Below, piece after piece: positions 6,709-15,658 of a stretch of 64,000 nt of DNA (position 1 is the stretch's first letter; every line of letters begins with the position of its first letter). Position numbers and translations under genes: made by a program. The DNA comes from Rhodobacteraceae bacterium UBA6213. GTDB lineage: Bacteria > Pseudomonadota > Alphaproteobacteria > Rhodobacterales > Rhodobacteraceae. Below the pieces are notes generated by a model that saw only the letters and a program-made list of their open reading frames with translations, ran no database searches and was not told the origin of the DNA. The stretch covers positions 372,684 through 436,683 of the forward strand of contig DISJ01000020.1 in assembly GCA_002421605.1 (NCBI GenBank), written 5' to 3'.

Positions 6709-9700
6709 ATGTCCAACACCGCCGAAATCAACGCCATCAACCTCCAAGTTGCGGCCGATGACCAATATCTGCTCGACCGTCAGACTGGCTCGGCGACGAT
6801 CAATCCCGATACCGGCCTTGTATTTGAAAACCTGGCAGAGCAGAACCAATACGGCGATGCCAAATACTATCTTTGGCATGGCGATCTGCAGACCTATCCG
6901 ACGGGCATGAATGATCGCCCCGAGGAGTTCGCGCAAAAGTTGCGCGACTCGCTGCCGCTGGTCAACACATTGCGGCTGCCGTTCAACGAGAACAGCTTTA
7001 ATGCTGACGGCAGCCTGCACGAGCAATACGAGCGTTTTCTGACCGCGGCGGCGAGCGAGGGTTTCGAGATCGTTTTTGTCTACATGGGGGGCACAGAGCA
7101 GCGCCTGGGCAGCGATGGCGGCCTTGATGCCAACGCGATCTACAGCGGTCTAGAAGCCAATCTGAGCACGGTCGAAAGCGCGTGGACCTCGCTACTCGAT
7201 TGGCTTGATGGCAATAGCAGCGTGCAGGCCGCAACCTCCGGATACGAGTTGATCAGCGAGCCCGCGTCCTACCAGCGCGGCGCCGATCTCGCCTCAGCCG
7301 ATCCCGCTCTCGCCAACAGTTTTTTTGCACTCTACGCCGAGAATATCGCGGCCTTGTCCGATCTGGTTCAGGCCCGCGCCGATGGCAACATTCTGGTGGA
7401 CGGTTGGGGATACTCGGCACAATTCGATATTCTAGATCAGACTTTGGTCGACGGCGTCTCGGTTCTCGATATGATCCGCGCGTCGGTAGGCGAAGATCTG
7501 GTCTGGTCGGCCCACCTTTATCCGGGCTGGCTGGGCACGGGCGCCGTCGCTGATGCTGCGGGTGTCAAAGCGATCCTCGACAATAGTTATGCGGCGATTT
7601 TGGGCGACAACTTGTTGATAACCGAGACAAATGCGCTCGGCGGATCGGTGGACGACTATACCTATGAGGCGGGCAGCGCGTATCACGATTCCGCCTACCT
7701 GATGGCACGCGCCTATGACTGGTTCGCGGATAACGGTGTTGGCGCTGCGTGGTTTCCCGCCGGCATCCAGACACCCTCAACGCTGGTCAACGCCATCAAC
7801 CGCGGCGCGGTGCGCTTTCCAAACCAGGATTCCACGGCGCATGCCATGAACCTGTATTCGCTAAACGAAACGCCAGCCGAATATGATGGCGATGCCTCGC
7901 TTGAGGTCGTGGTTCCGGCGCGTCTGTTTTATTCAGACTACACCGCCAGTGGCGCAGACGAGGCCTTCTACACAGGGCTGCTGACCTATTCGTTCGGTTT
8001 TGGCGGCAACGACCTTATACTTGGCGATGACGCAAACGACGCCGACCCAAGATGGGCGGTTGCCAATGATCTGATGTATGGCGGCACCGGTGACGACAGC
8101 CTTTATGGCGGCGCTGGCGAAGACTATCTGTTCGGCCAGCAAGGCGATGATCTGCTTGTCAGCACCAGCGGCACCAATTTCCTGTTTGGCGGCACCGGCA
8201 ATGACCTTCTGATCGGCGGAACCGACTTTGACCAGATGGAAGGCGGCGAAGGGCAGGATCACTTTGACGTTTCGGCGGGCGGCAACGATGTCATCATCGA
8301 TTTCGCACCGCACATTGGCGAAACGATCAAGCTTGGCGCAGAGTTTGCCGATTTCCATGCCCTGATGAATGCCGTCACTGCCGTTGACGCCGATCTAGAC
8401 GGCATGGTTGACGATACGCAAATCCAGCGCGCTGACGGATCAACCATCACCATCCTCAATCTTATGCCTGCTGACATGGCACCGGGCGATTTCTTGCTTG
8501 AAACAGCCGGAATCTTGGACGGCACAGTAGGCAATGATCTGATCAACGCGCTCTTTGCCGACGCGCAGAGCGACCGGATCGGCGATGGCGATGATCTGAT
8601 CTACCTCGGCGGCGGCGACGATACGCTTTACGATGGTTTGGGCAACGACACCATTTACGGTGGCACGGGCAACGATCTGATTGTTGGCGCGAAAGGGCAG
8701 AACCTGATCTTTGGCGGCTACGGCAACGACACAATCTCGACTGGACAACATTCCAGCCAGCTTTTCGGGGGCGAGGGCGACGACATATTGCGCGCTCAGT
8801 TCAGATCAAACGCCCATCATCTGCTGAATGGCGGCAACGGTGCGGATACGTTCGAGTTTGTCGGCACCCAGTTTAATGGTGCCGCGCATAGCGTGATTGA
8901 AGATTTCACGCTCGGTATCGATCGCCTTGTCATCAACGGTCATGAGATCGACCTTGGCGCGGCGGCACCAGAAGGCATCACCATCAGCGAAGTCGAGGGT
9001 AGCACCGTTCTGTCGCTTGGCGCAGCAACCGACATCACTTTGCGCGGTGTTCTGCGGCCAGTGGCCAATGGACAGGTTGATGGGACGCTGCAAGACGACA
9101 AGATTGACCAAACCTATGCCGACCTTGGCGCCGAAGCCGCGACGGATGCTGACGATCTGATTCACGGCTGGGCGGGGAACGACAACATCCTGTCCGGTCG
9201 GGGCAACGATACCATTTTTGGCGACAGCGGCGATGATGTGATCAACGGCTACAAGGGCAACAACCTGATTTATGGTGGTGAGGGTAACGATTCACTGATC
9301 ACGGGGGATCAATCAAGCACGCTCGACGGTGGCGCGGGTGACGACTGGTTGCTTGCCTATTTCAACAAGAACTCGAGCCACGTTCTGACCGGCGGTGAAG
9401 GGGCCGACACGTTTGAATTCACCGCACCGTCGCTCGACCGCAGGGCAGACGCGACGATCACAGATTTCAACTTCGAGCATGACACGCTGCGCATCGACGG
9501 CGTGGATATCGATCTTGCCAACCTTCCAGCCGGATACACGCTGATTGAGGATGACGGCAATCTGGTGCTGCACCTTGGCGACGATGACACGATCACCCTG
9601 CTTAATGGCACGATGGCGCTGCCCAACGGCGCGGTCGACGGCACGATGGGCAATGACATCATTCGAATAGGATTCACCGATCGCGGCGGCGAAGCCGTAA

Positions 9701-10188
9701 GCGACCAAGGCGATGTCATCCACGGCTGGGCAGGCAATGATGAAATTATCTCCGGTCGTGGAAATGATACGGTGTACGGGGGCAGCGGCGATGATGTGAT
9801 CAATGGCTATAAGGGCAACAACCTGATCTTTGGCGGCGAGGGCAACGATTCCCTCATAACGGGCGAGCAAACAAGTGCGCTCGACGGTGGCGCGGGCGAT
9901 GATTGGCTTTACGCCTATATCACAAAGACGACCGCCCATGTCCTGACCGGTGGCAGCGGTGCAGATACGTTCGAGTTTACTGCTACCCGCGCCGGGCGCT
10001 CGTCGCATTCTGTCATCACGGACTTTGAGCTCGGGGTTGATAAGTTGATCTTTGCGGGCGAGCAGATCGACCTTGGCGCGCTTCCTGAGTACCTGACACT
10101 CAGCGCCGACGCGGGTGAGTTGACTTTGTATCTGTCCGATCACGACACCATAACATTCCAAGGGATTGCGTCATTTGATCTGGTCTGA
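6709..10188 (+). CDS. Type I-secreted RTX protein with N-terminal clan GH-A-like glycoside hydrolase domain
   Basis: A 1159-residue protein without an N-terminal signal peptide. Residues about 35-400 look like a TIM-barrel glycosidase of clan GH-A (GH5-like): LISEP with Glu184 at the position of the acid/base (normally NEP), ITETN with Glu306 as candidate nucleophile, and Trp348 in AAWFP at the expected final strand. The 122-residue Glu-Glu spacing fits strands 4 and 7. From about residue 425 follow GGxGxDxLxGG-type calcium-binding nonapeptides, then three tandem modules (604-790, 791-976, 977-1159), each with an RTX block, a GADTFEF segment and a beta-rich IxDF...D.L.I part. The absence of a leader, the C-terminal hydrophobic end and the exporter genes 183 bases downstream indicate secretion by that type I system, with folding on external calcium. 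The likely job is attack on an extracellular polysaccharide; the sugar is unknown. GH-A membership is inferred from motifs. Confidence 0.88.
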   Translation: MSNTAEINAINLQVAADDQYLLDRQTGSATINPDTGLVFENLAEQNQYGDAKYYLWHGDLQTYPTGMNDRPEEFAQKLRDSLPLVNTLRLPFNENSFNADGSLHEQYERFLTAAASEGFEIVFVYMGGTEQRLGSDGGLDANAIYSGLEANLSTVESAWTSLLDWLDGNSSVQAATSGYELISEPASYQRGADLASADPALANSFFALYAENIAALSDLVQARADGNILVDGWGYSAQFDILDQTLVDGVSVLDMIRASVGEDLVWSAHLYPGWLGTGAVADAAGVKAILDNSYAAILGDNLLITETNALGGSVDDYTYEAGSAYHDSAYLMARAYDWFADNGVGAAWFPAGIQTPSTLVNAINRGAVRFPNQDSTAHAMNLYSLNETPAEYDGDASLEVVVPARLFYSDYTASGADEAFYTGLLTYSFGFGGNDLILGDDANDADPRWAVANDLMYGGTGDDSLYGGAGEDYLFGQQGDDLLVSTSGTNFLFGGTGNDLLIGGTDFDQMEGGEGQDHFDVSAGGNDVIIDFAPHIGETIKLGAEFADFHALMNAVTAVDADLDGMVDDTQIQRADGSTITILNLMPADMAPGDFLLETAGILDGTVGNDLINALFADAQSDRIGDGDDLIYLGGGDDTLYDGLGNDTIYGGTGNDLIVGAKGQNLIFGGYGNDTISTGQHSSQLFGGEGDDILRAQFRSNAHHLLNGGNGADTFEFVGTQFNGAAHSVIEDFTLGIDRLVINGHEIDLGAAAPEGITISEVEGSTVLSLGAATDITLRGVLRPVANGQVDGTLQDDKIDQTYADLGAEAATDADDLIHGWAGNDNILSGRGNDTIFGDSGDDVINGYKGNNLIYGGEGNDSLITGDQSSTLDGGAGDDWLLAYFNKNSSHVLTGGEGADTFEFTAPSLDRRADATITDFNFEHDTLRIDGVDIDLANLPAGYTLIEDDGNLVLHLGDDDTITLLNGTMALPNGAVDGTMGNDIIRIGFTDRGGEAVSDQGDVIHGWAGNDEIISGRGNDTVYGGSGDDVINGYKGNNLIFGGEGNDSLITGEQTSALDGGAGDDWLYAYITKTTAHVLTGGSGADTFEFTATRAGRSSHSVITDFELGVDKLIFAGEQIDLGALPEYLTLSADAGELTLYLSDHDTITFQGIASFDLV
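8518..10188 (+). repeat. Three tandem 183-187-residue RTX modules within the secreted glycosidase
   Basis: Modules begin at 8518 (DGTVGND), 9079 (DGTLQDD) and 9637 (DGTMGND). Each repeats the same order: a DDLIxxxxGND RTX block, the NLI.GG.GNDS/T.....S.L.GG.GDD segment, then L.GG.GADTFEF and IxDF.....L.I. Modules 2 and 3 are closest, sharing HGWAGN, ISGRGNDT or LSGRGNDT, and DDVINGYKGNNLI; module 1 has diverged more. Synonymous codons differ between modules 2 and 3, so the duplication is old or selection preserved the protein, not the DNA. Confidence 0.85.
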
Positions 10189-10371
10189 CGGCGTAGGTAT
10201 CCGTCATGTTTTATGCGCCAGAGCAGGTACTTGGCAAAACCGCGCGGCGGGCACAAAATCGTTGCCGATACGCAATGCAGACCGTATGCCAGACTGGCAT
10301 CCATCGGGTTCGACCAGTGAGTAAAAGAGAATGCGGTTTTCAAAACATGGCATTGCCAAGTGGTTGAATAG

Positions 10372-12108
10372 ATGAGCGCAAGCGGGCATGACCGGGGTGC
10401 GGCCGAGTTGCGCCGAGCGATTGGCGCGTCGTTCTGGTCAATTGTCGCGGTTTTGGTGTTCGGTATTTTTGTAAACTTGCTGCTGCTGACCGGGCCGCTT
10501 TACATGCTGCAAATCTATGACCGGGTGCTGGGAAGCCGGTCTGAGGCGACCTTGGTTGCGCTGACAGCACTGATGGCCTTTCTGTTCCTTTGCATGGGGT
10601 TGCTTGACCATGTGCGCGGCCGGGTGATGGCGCGCGTCGGGGCGCGGTTTCAAAACGCGCTTGATCTGCGCGTGTTTCAGGCTTCGGTGCGCAGGCTGGC
10701 GCTGTATCACGGTGACGTGGCAGCGGCGGCCGGGCAACGCGATCTGGAAGCGATGCAGCGCCTGTTGTCCTCGCCGGTATTGCTGGCGCTGTTCGATATG
10801 CCCTGGGTGCCGCTGTTCCTTGGGGCAATTTTCCTGTTTCACCCACTACTTGGCTGGTTCGCGGTGGCGGGTGGAGTGGTATTAATCGGGGTAACGATGC
10901 TGAACCAGTGGCTGTCAAAAGAGCCGCTGGAACGCGCCAACCGCGCCTCGGTGCAGGCAGAGCGATTTGCCGAAAACCTGAAGGCAGAGTCAGAAACGGT
11001 GCAAGCGTTGGGCATGGCTGGGGCGGGCTTTGCGCGCTGGCAACTGGCGCGCTTGCAAGCCCTTGCGCAATCGCTCGCCGCTTCTGACCGGATTGGCGGG
11101 TTTCTGGTGCTGTCGCGCACCTTCCGCCAGTTCTTGCAGTCCGCAATGCTTGGCCTTGGCGCTTGGTTGGTGCTGCGCGGCGAGTTGAGCGCTGGCGCGA
11201 TGATTGCAGGTTCGATCCTGCTTGGGCGCGCGTTGCAACCGGTCGAGCTGGCGGTCGGGCAATGGGCGGTGGTGCAGCGCGCGTCGGAGGGGCGCGCGCG
11301 GCTTGCCGCGCTGCTGACATCGCAGCCCGAAACAGTGGAGCCCACAGCCCTGCCCCGGCCACGCGCCGCACTTGAGGTGCACGGCCTGACGGTTGCTCCG
11401 CCCGGTGAAACCCGCGCGGTGTTGCGAGGCGTCAGCTTCAAGCTTGAACCCGGGCAGGCGATTGGGGTGATCGGGCCTTCGGGGTCTGGCAAATCGACGT
11501 TGGCGCGCGCGCTGATCGGGGCATGGCCCGCAGCGGGTGGCAAGGTGCGACTGAACGGCGCCACGCTCGATCAATACGCGCCTGACGTGCTGGGCAGCTA
11601 CATCGGTTATTTGCCACAACGCGTGACACTATTCGACGGCACCGTGGCCGACAACATCGCCCGCCTCGCGCAACAGCCGGATGCAGAGATGGTGGTTAGC
11701 GCCGCGATCAAGGCGGCAGCGCACGAGATGATCCTGGCACTGCCAGACGGGTACGATACGCGCATTTCGGCGCTCGGAGGGCGGCTTTCGGGTGGCCAGA
11801 TCCAGCGCATCGGCCTGGCGCGCGCGCTTTACGGCGACCCGGTTTTGCTGGTGTTGGATGAGCCGAACGCAAACCTCGACAATGACGGATCGCTCGCTCT
11901 CAACGCCGCGATCAAGACCATGAAGGCGGCAGGCGGTGCGGTTTTGATTATGGCGCATAGACCCTCGGCGATCCAAGAATGCGACTTGCTTCTGGTGCTC
12001 GACAACGGCGTTACGCGTGCTTTTGGCCCGCGCGATCAGGTACTGCGCGCGATGGTGCGCAATCAGGCCGAAATCAATGCCAATCCCGGCCCCGGAGGGG
12101 TGACATGA
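10372..12108 (+). CDS. Type I secretion system permease/ATPase (PrtD/AprD type)
   Basis: A 578-residue half-transporter that exports unfolded RTX substrates through the inner membrane. The N-terminal half has hydrophobic segments (about residues 20-75 and 130-175, and around 245-300) after a short soluble N-terminus, with no C39-like peptidase domain, as in protease/lipase exporters of the PrtD class. The ATPase half has Walker A GPSGSGKST at 368-376, signature LSGGQIQRIGLARALYG near 473-489 and Walker B LLVLDEPNANLD near 493-504. The stop overlaps the start of the HlyD gene (ATGA at 12105-12108). It lies 183 bases after the RTX glycosidase, its likely substrate. The RTX/Hint protein at the far end of the window could be a second client. 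Confidence 0.95.
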   Translation: MSASGHDRGAAELRRAIGASFWSIVAVLVFGIFVNLLLLTGPLYMLQIYDRVLGSRSEATLVALTALMAFLFLCMGLLDHVRGRVMARVGARFQNALDLRVFQASVRRLALYHGDVAAAAGQRDLEAMQRLLSSPVLLALFDMPWVPLFLGAIFLFHPLLGWFAVAGGVVLIGVTMLNQWLSKEPLERANRASVQAERFAENLKAESETVQALGMAGAGFARWQLARLQALAQSLAASDRIGGFLVLSRTFRQFLQSAMLGLGAWLVLRGELSAGAMIAGSILLGRALQPVELAVGQWAVVQRASEGRARLAALLTSQPETVEPTALPRPRAALEVHGLTVAPPGETRAVLRGVSFKLEPGQAIGVIGPSGSGKSTLARALIGAWPAAGGKVRLNGATLDQYAPDVLGSYIGYLPQRVTLFDGTVADNIARLAQQPDAEMVVSAAIKAAAHEMILALPDGYDTRISALGGRLSGGQIQRIGLARALYGDPVLLVLDEPNANLDNDGSLALNAAIKTMKAAGGAVLIMAHRPSAIQECDLLLVLDNGVTRAFGPRDQVLRAMVRNQAEINANPGPGGVT

Positions 12109-13418
12109 GCAGCGCCGCGCCAAAGCCCGAACGGTTTTCACCACGCCGCTACATCGTGGCGGGCCTGCTGGTGCTGTTGGTGCTGGTCGGCGGCTTTGGC
12201 AGTTGGAGCGTTCTGGCGCGGATCGCGGGCGCGGTGGTTGTAAGCGGGCGGATCGAGGTCGAACAGAACCGCCAGATCGTGCAACACCCCGACGGCGGCG
12301 TTGTAGAGGCGGTCTTTGTCGAAGAAGGCTCCACGGTCGCTGCGGGCGACCTTTTGTTGCGCCTTGACGGTGCGGCGCTGCGCTCGGAGCTGGCCATTGT
12401 CGAGGGGCAGCTTTACGAAATGCTCGCCCGTCGCGCCCGGCTGCAGGCGGAAAGCGCCGACGCAGAGGTGCTGAGCTTTGATCCGGCGCTTGTGGCGGCA
12501 GCCGCCGTGCAGCCCGAAATCGACGAGTTGATGCAGGGGCAGCAGCATTTGTTTGACGCCCGGCGCGAAACCTTGGCACAGCAATCTGAACGGCTTGGCG
12601 AGCAGCGCGGCCAGATTGCCAGCCAGATCAGCGGAATAGACGCGCAGATCGCGGCACTGCAACGTCAGCTCGATCTGATCGAGCAGGAGCGTGTCAGCCA
12701 ACAAGAGTTGCTCGACAAGGGGCTTGCGCAAGCCAGCCGCGTGATGGGGCTGCAGCGCGAGGCTGCAAGCCTGCAAGGCGAGTCCGCCGGGCTGATCGCG
12801 TCGCGCGCCGAGGCCGAGGGCCGCATTACCGAGCTGAAGATCGAAGAACTGCGCCTTGCCGCCGCGCGCCGCGAAGAAGCGGGCAGCCAGTTGCGCGACA
12901 TCGGCTTTCGCGAGATGGAATTTGCCGAGCGTCGCCACGCCCTGAGCGAACAGATCGCACGGCTCGACATTCTGGCACCCGTTTCAGGCATTGTGTTCGG
13001 CTTACAGGTCACAACGCCGCGCGCCGTGCTGCGCGGTGCCGACCCGGTACTTTACCTTATCCCGCAGGATCGCCCGTTGGTCATCAGCGTGCAGGTTCCA
13101 CCGATCAACATCGATCAGGTCCGCGTCGGGCAACAGGCATCGCTGGTGTTTCCCTCCTTTTCGTCGCGCACCACGCCAAAACTCGTTGGCCGGGTGGCGG
13201 TGATTGGTGCGGATGCGATCACGGATTCTCAAACCCAAGCACCCTATTACCGCGCCCAGATCACGCTCGAGCCCGGAGAGATTGGCAAGCTGGGCGATCT
13301 TGCGCTGATCCCAGGGATGCCGGTCGAAGCGTTCATCGGAACCGAAGAGCGCAGCCCCCTCGCCTATCTTGTCCAACCTTTCACCGATTATTTCGTCAAG
13401 GCGTTCAGAGAAAATTGA
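12105..13418 (+). CDS. HlyD-family type I secretion periplasmic adaptor
   Basis: A 437-residue membrane-fusion protein that bridges the ABC exporter to an outer-membrane TolC-type channel. The ATG at 12105 overlaps the exporter stop by 4 bases; an upstream in-frame start at 11979 lies inside the ABC gene and is rejected. A single membrane anchor spans about residues 18-40. It is followed by a biotinyl-lipoyl-like half motif (VQHPDGGVVEAVFVEEGSTV), a long Gln/Glu/Arg-rich coiled coil (about 95-280), the return lipoyl half (ILAPVSGIVFGL) and a beta-barrel part with LVGRVAVIGADA. This is the AprE/PrtE arrangement. No TolC gene is present in the window, so the outer-membrane partner must be encoded elsewhere. 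Confidence 0.94.
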   Translation: MSSAAPKPERFSPRRYIVAGLLVLLVLVGGFGSWSVLARIAGAVVVSGRIEVEQNRQIVQHPDGGVVEAVFVEEGSTVAAGDLLLRLDGAALRSELAIVEGQLYEMLARRARLQAESADAEVLSFDPALVAAAAVQPEIDELMQGQQHLFDARRETLAQQSERLGEQRGQIASQISGIDAQIAALQRQLDLIEQERVSQQELLDKGLAQASRVMGLQREAASLQGESAGLIASRAEAEGRITELKIEELRLAAARREEAGSQLRDIGFREMEFAERRHALSEQIARLDILAPVSGIVFGLQVTTPRAVLRGADPVLYLIPQDRPLVISVQVPPINIDQVRVGQQASLVFPSFSSRTTPKLVGRVAVIGADAITDSQTQAPYYRAQITLEPGEIGKLGDLALIPGMPVEAFIGTEERSPLAYLVQPFTDYFVKAFREN

Positions 13419-13629
13419 CGGGCGCGCCCGCGCGCGACTACCCCGTCCACGCGGTGAAGGCGCCCCCCTTCCCGCGAAGGTCGCCGCAGTCTGCCCCGCC
13501 GACTTGGCGCAGGCCATGGTCAAGTTGCAGACACTGGGGATGAATTGGTTTAAGATCAGCAGCGAGGAACGCCCGCCCCTATTGTTTTGCGGATAGCGCG
13601 AAAGATTGGGAAGTGCCTAAGACGGATCA

Positions 13630-14940
13630 GTGAAGCGGAACCGTGGCACCCTTATGGGCCCAATTCAGGCGAGTTTTGTGAGCAAAATGGTTAGCAAAAA
13701 GCAGGAAATTGAAGCCACATTGGGCGTTGGGCGCAAGCGACATTCCGTATCTCGTTGGGTTTACACTTTGCTGATCGCCGCCATCGTGGCCGCGGGCGTG
13801 ATCTGGTGGAATAGCGGGGCCGAAAAGCGTAGCGCCGTGACCTACCAGACCGCCGCTGTAACACGCGGGGATCTGCGCGTCACAATCACCGCGACCGGCA
13901 CGATCCAACCGACCAATCTGGTCGAAATTTCCTCGGAACTGTCAGGCACGATGAAGTCAGTTCTTGTCGATTACAACGACACTGTCACCGCAGGGCAGCT
14001 TCTAGCCCAGCTTGACACCACAAAGCTCGAGGCGCAATTGGCGGTGCAAAAGGCTGCACATGCGGTTGCGCTGGCCCAGGTAGCCAGTGCCGAGGCCAGC
14101 CTGACCGAAGCGCAGCTGAACTATGACATTGCCAACCAGCTTGACGAGCGCGGTGTAACTGCGCGCAGCAGCATGACCGCAGCAGAGGCAGCCTTGGCGC
14201 GTGCCAAGGCTAATGTGGCCAGCGCCGACGCAAACCTTGACCTTGCACAAGCCCAGCTTGATGCCCAGCAAGCGGAACTGGACAAGGCCTGTATCTGTTC
14301 ACCGATCAACGGTCTGATACTGCGGCGCAACGTTGACGAAGGCCAGATCGTGGCGGCAAGCCTTTCGGCGCCGGTGCTTTTCACCGTGGCGGAAGACCTG
14401 TCCAAAATGGAACTTCAGGTTGATGTTTCAGAGGCCGATATCGGCCGTGTCGCGGTTGGTAAAGAGGCGCAATTCAGCGTCGATGCCTATGATGACCAAA
14501 GCTTTCCGGCCACCATCTCGATGGTGCGCTTTGCCTCGGAAACCATTGACGGGCTTGTCACATACAAAGCGATCCTGTCGATCGAGAATGAGGCGCTGTT
14601 GCTACGCCCCGGCATGACAGCAACTGCCAATATAACGGTCGCGCAATATAGTGACGTGCTGTTGGTTCCCAACGCGGCACTGCGCTTTGCACCGCCCCAA
14701 GTCGCGCAAGACACCTCGGACGAAGCCTCCGGCGGCGGCCTTTTGGGGCTGCTTATTCCATCGGGCCTTGGCGATGACGGGCGCGTACGCTCGGACCGCA
14801 CTGTCTGGGTTTTGCGCAACGGAGTTGCGATAGAAGTGCCGGTGGAAAAGGGCGACACCGACGGCACGTTAACCCGCATCCTTTCTGGCGACCTCGCCGT
14901 AGGGGATTTGGTGATCGTCGATATGGATGAGGCCAGTTAA
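13630..14940 (+). CDS. MacA-like efflux periplasmic adaptor
   Basis: A 436-residue membrane-fusion protein, first gene of a three-gene set with an ABC ATPase and a MacB-like permease. One membrane anchor lies near residues 40-58 (VYTLLIAAIVAAGVIWW). It is followed by the lipoyl half TATGTIQPTNLVEISSELSG, an alpha-hairpin rich in Ala/Gln/Leu (about 135-215), the return half ACICSPINGLIL and a beta-barrel domain. Unlike the HlyD protein just upstream, this is the MacA/RND type that serves tripartite efflux of macrolides, lipopeptides, haem precursors or similar compounds. Several Met codons near the start (13630, 13654, 13687) leave the exact N-terminus uncertain. A 211-base gap separates it from the type I cassette, so it is probably a separate transcript. 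Confidence 0.9.
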   Translation: MKRNRGTLMGPIQASFVSKMVSKKQEIEATLGVGRKRHSVSRWVYTLLIAAIVAAGVIWWNSGAEKRSAVTYQTAAVTRGDLRVTITATGTIQPTNLVEISSELSGTMKSVLVDYNDTVTAGQLLAQLDTTKLEAQLAVQKAAHAVALAQVASAEASLTEAQLNYDIANQLDERGVTARSSMTAAEAALARAKANVASADANLDLAQAQLDAQQAELDKACICSPINGLILRRNVDEGQIVAASLSAPVLFTVAEDLSKMELQVDVSEADIGRVAVGKEAQFSVDAYDDQSFPATISMVRFASETIDGLVTYKAILSIENEALLLRPGMTATANITVAQYSDVLLVPNAALRFAPPQVAQDTSDEASGGGLLGLLIPSGLGDDGRVRSDRTVWVLRNGVAIEVPVEKGDTDGTLTRILSGDLAVGDLVIVDMDEAS

Positions 14941-14941
14941 C

Positions 14942-15658
14942 GTGACCGCTGAACCCGCACTGATCGAGTTTCGCGAAATCTCCAAAATCTATGGCCATGG
15001 CCAGGCCGAGGTGCGCGCGCTGAATGGCGCGAGCTTCAAGATCGCCGTCGGTGATTTCGTGGCGATCATGGGGCCGTCAGGTTCTGGGAAATCGACCGCG
15101 ATGAACCTGATCGGTTGCTTGGATAGCCCGACCTCGGGCGAATATCTGTTCAACGGCGTGCCCATCGCCAGCCTAGATCAGGACCAGCGCGCGTTGCTGC
15201 GGCGAAACTATCTGGGCTTTGTGTTTCAGGGCTATAATCTACTGGCACGCACCTCTGCGCTCGACAATGTCGAATTGCCGTTGATTTACAAAGGCGTGGC
15301 CCGACCCGAGCGACACCGACGCGCCCTTGCCGCGCTCGCCAAGGTTGGGCTGCAAGGGCGCGAACACCACGACCCGTCCGAGCTGTCTGGTGGGCAGCAA
15401 CAACGCGTTGCCATCGCGCGCGCGCTGGTCGGCAACCCCGATGTCATCCTGGCCGACGAGCCGACCGGCAACCTTGATACCAAAATGTCGCGCGAAATCA
15501 TGGAAGTGCTGAGCGCGCTGAATAAGAATGACGGCATCACGATCGTCATGGTCACGCACGAAGAAGACATGGCCGAATACGCCAACCGTTTGATCTGGAT
15601 GGTTGACGGCAAGGTCGAGCGCGACGGAAAGACGATCAAGGGAGGCGCCGCCACATGA
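14942..15658 (+). CDS. MacB/LolD-type ABC transporter ATP-binding protein
   Basis: About 238 residues from the GTG at 14942, which has AGG 9 bases upstream and lies just after the MacA-like stop; an in-frame ATG at 14927 would overlap that gene by 14 bases and is the alternative. Motifs in order are Walker A GPSGSGKST, the Q-loop segment GFVFQGYNLLART characteristic of the LolD/MacB subfamily, signature LSGGQQQRVAIARAL, Walker B VILADEPTGNLD and the switch His in VTHEED. In MacB of E. coli this domain is fused to the permease; here it is a separate protein. Its stop overlaps the start of the permease gene by 4 bases, so translation of the two is coupled. Confidence 0.95.
   Translation: MTAEPALIEFREISKIYGHGQAEVRALNGASFKIAVGDFVAIMGPSGSGKSTAMNLIGCLDSPTSGEYLFNGVPIASLDQDQRALLRRNYLGFVFQGYNLLARTSALDNVELPLIYKGVARPERHRRALAALAKVGLQGREHHDPSELSGGQQQRVAIARALVGNPDVILADEPTGNLDTKMSREIMEVLSALNKNDGITIVMVTHEEDMAEYANRLIWMVDGKVERDGKTIKGGAAT

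Noticed and set aside
10340..11371. 343-codon minus-strand frame opposite the type I exporter
   Set aside because: Ala/Pro/Arg-rich, no recognisable domain, antisense to a certain gene.
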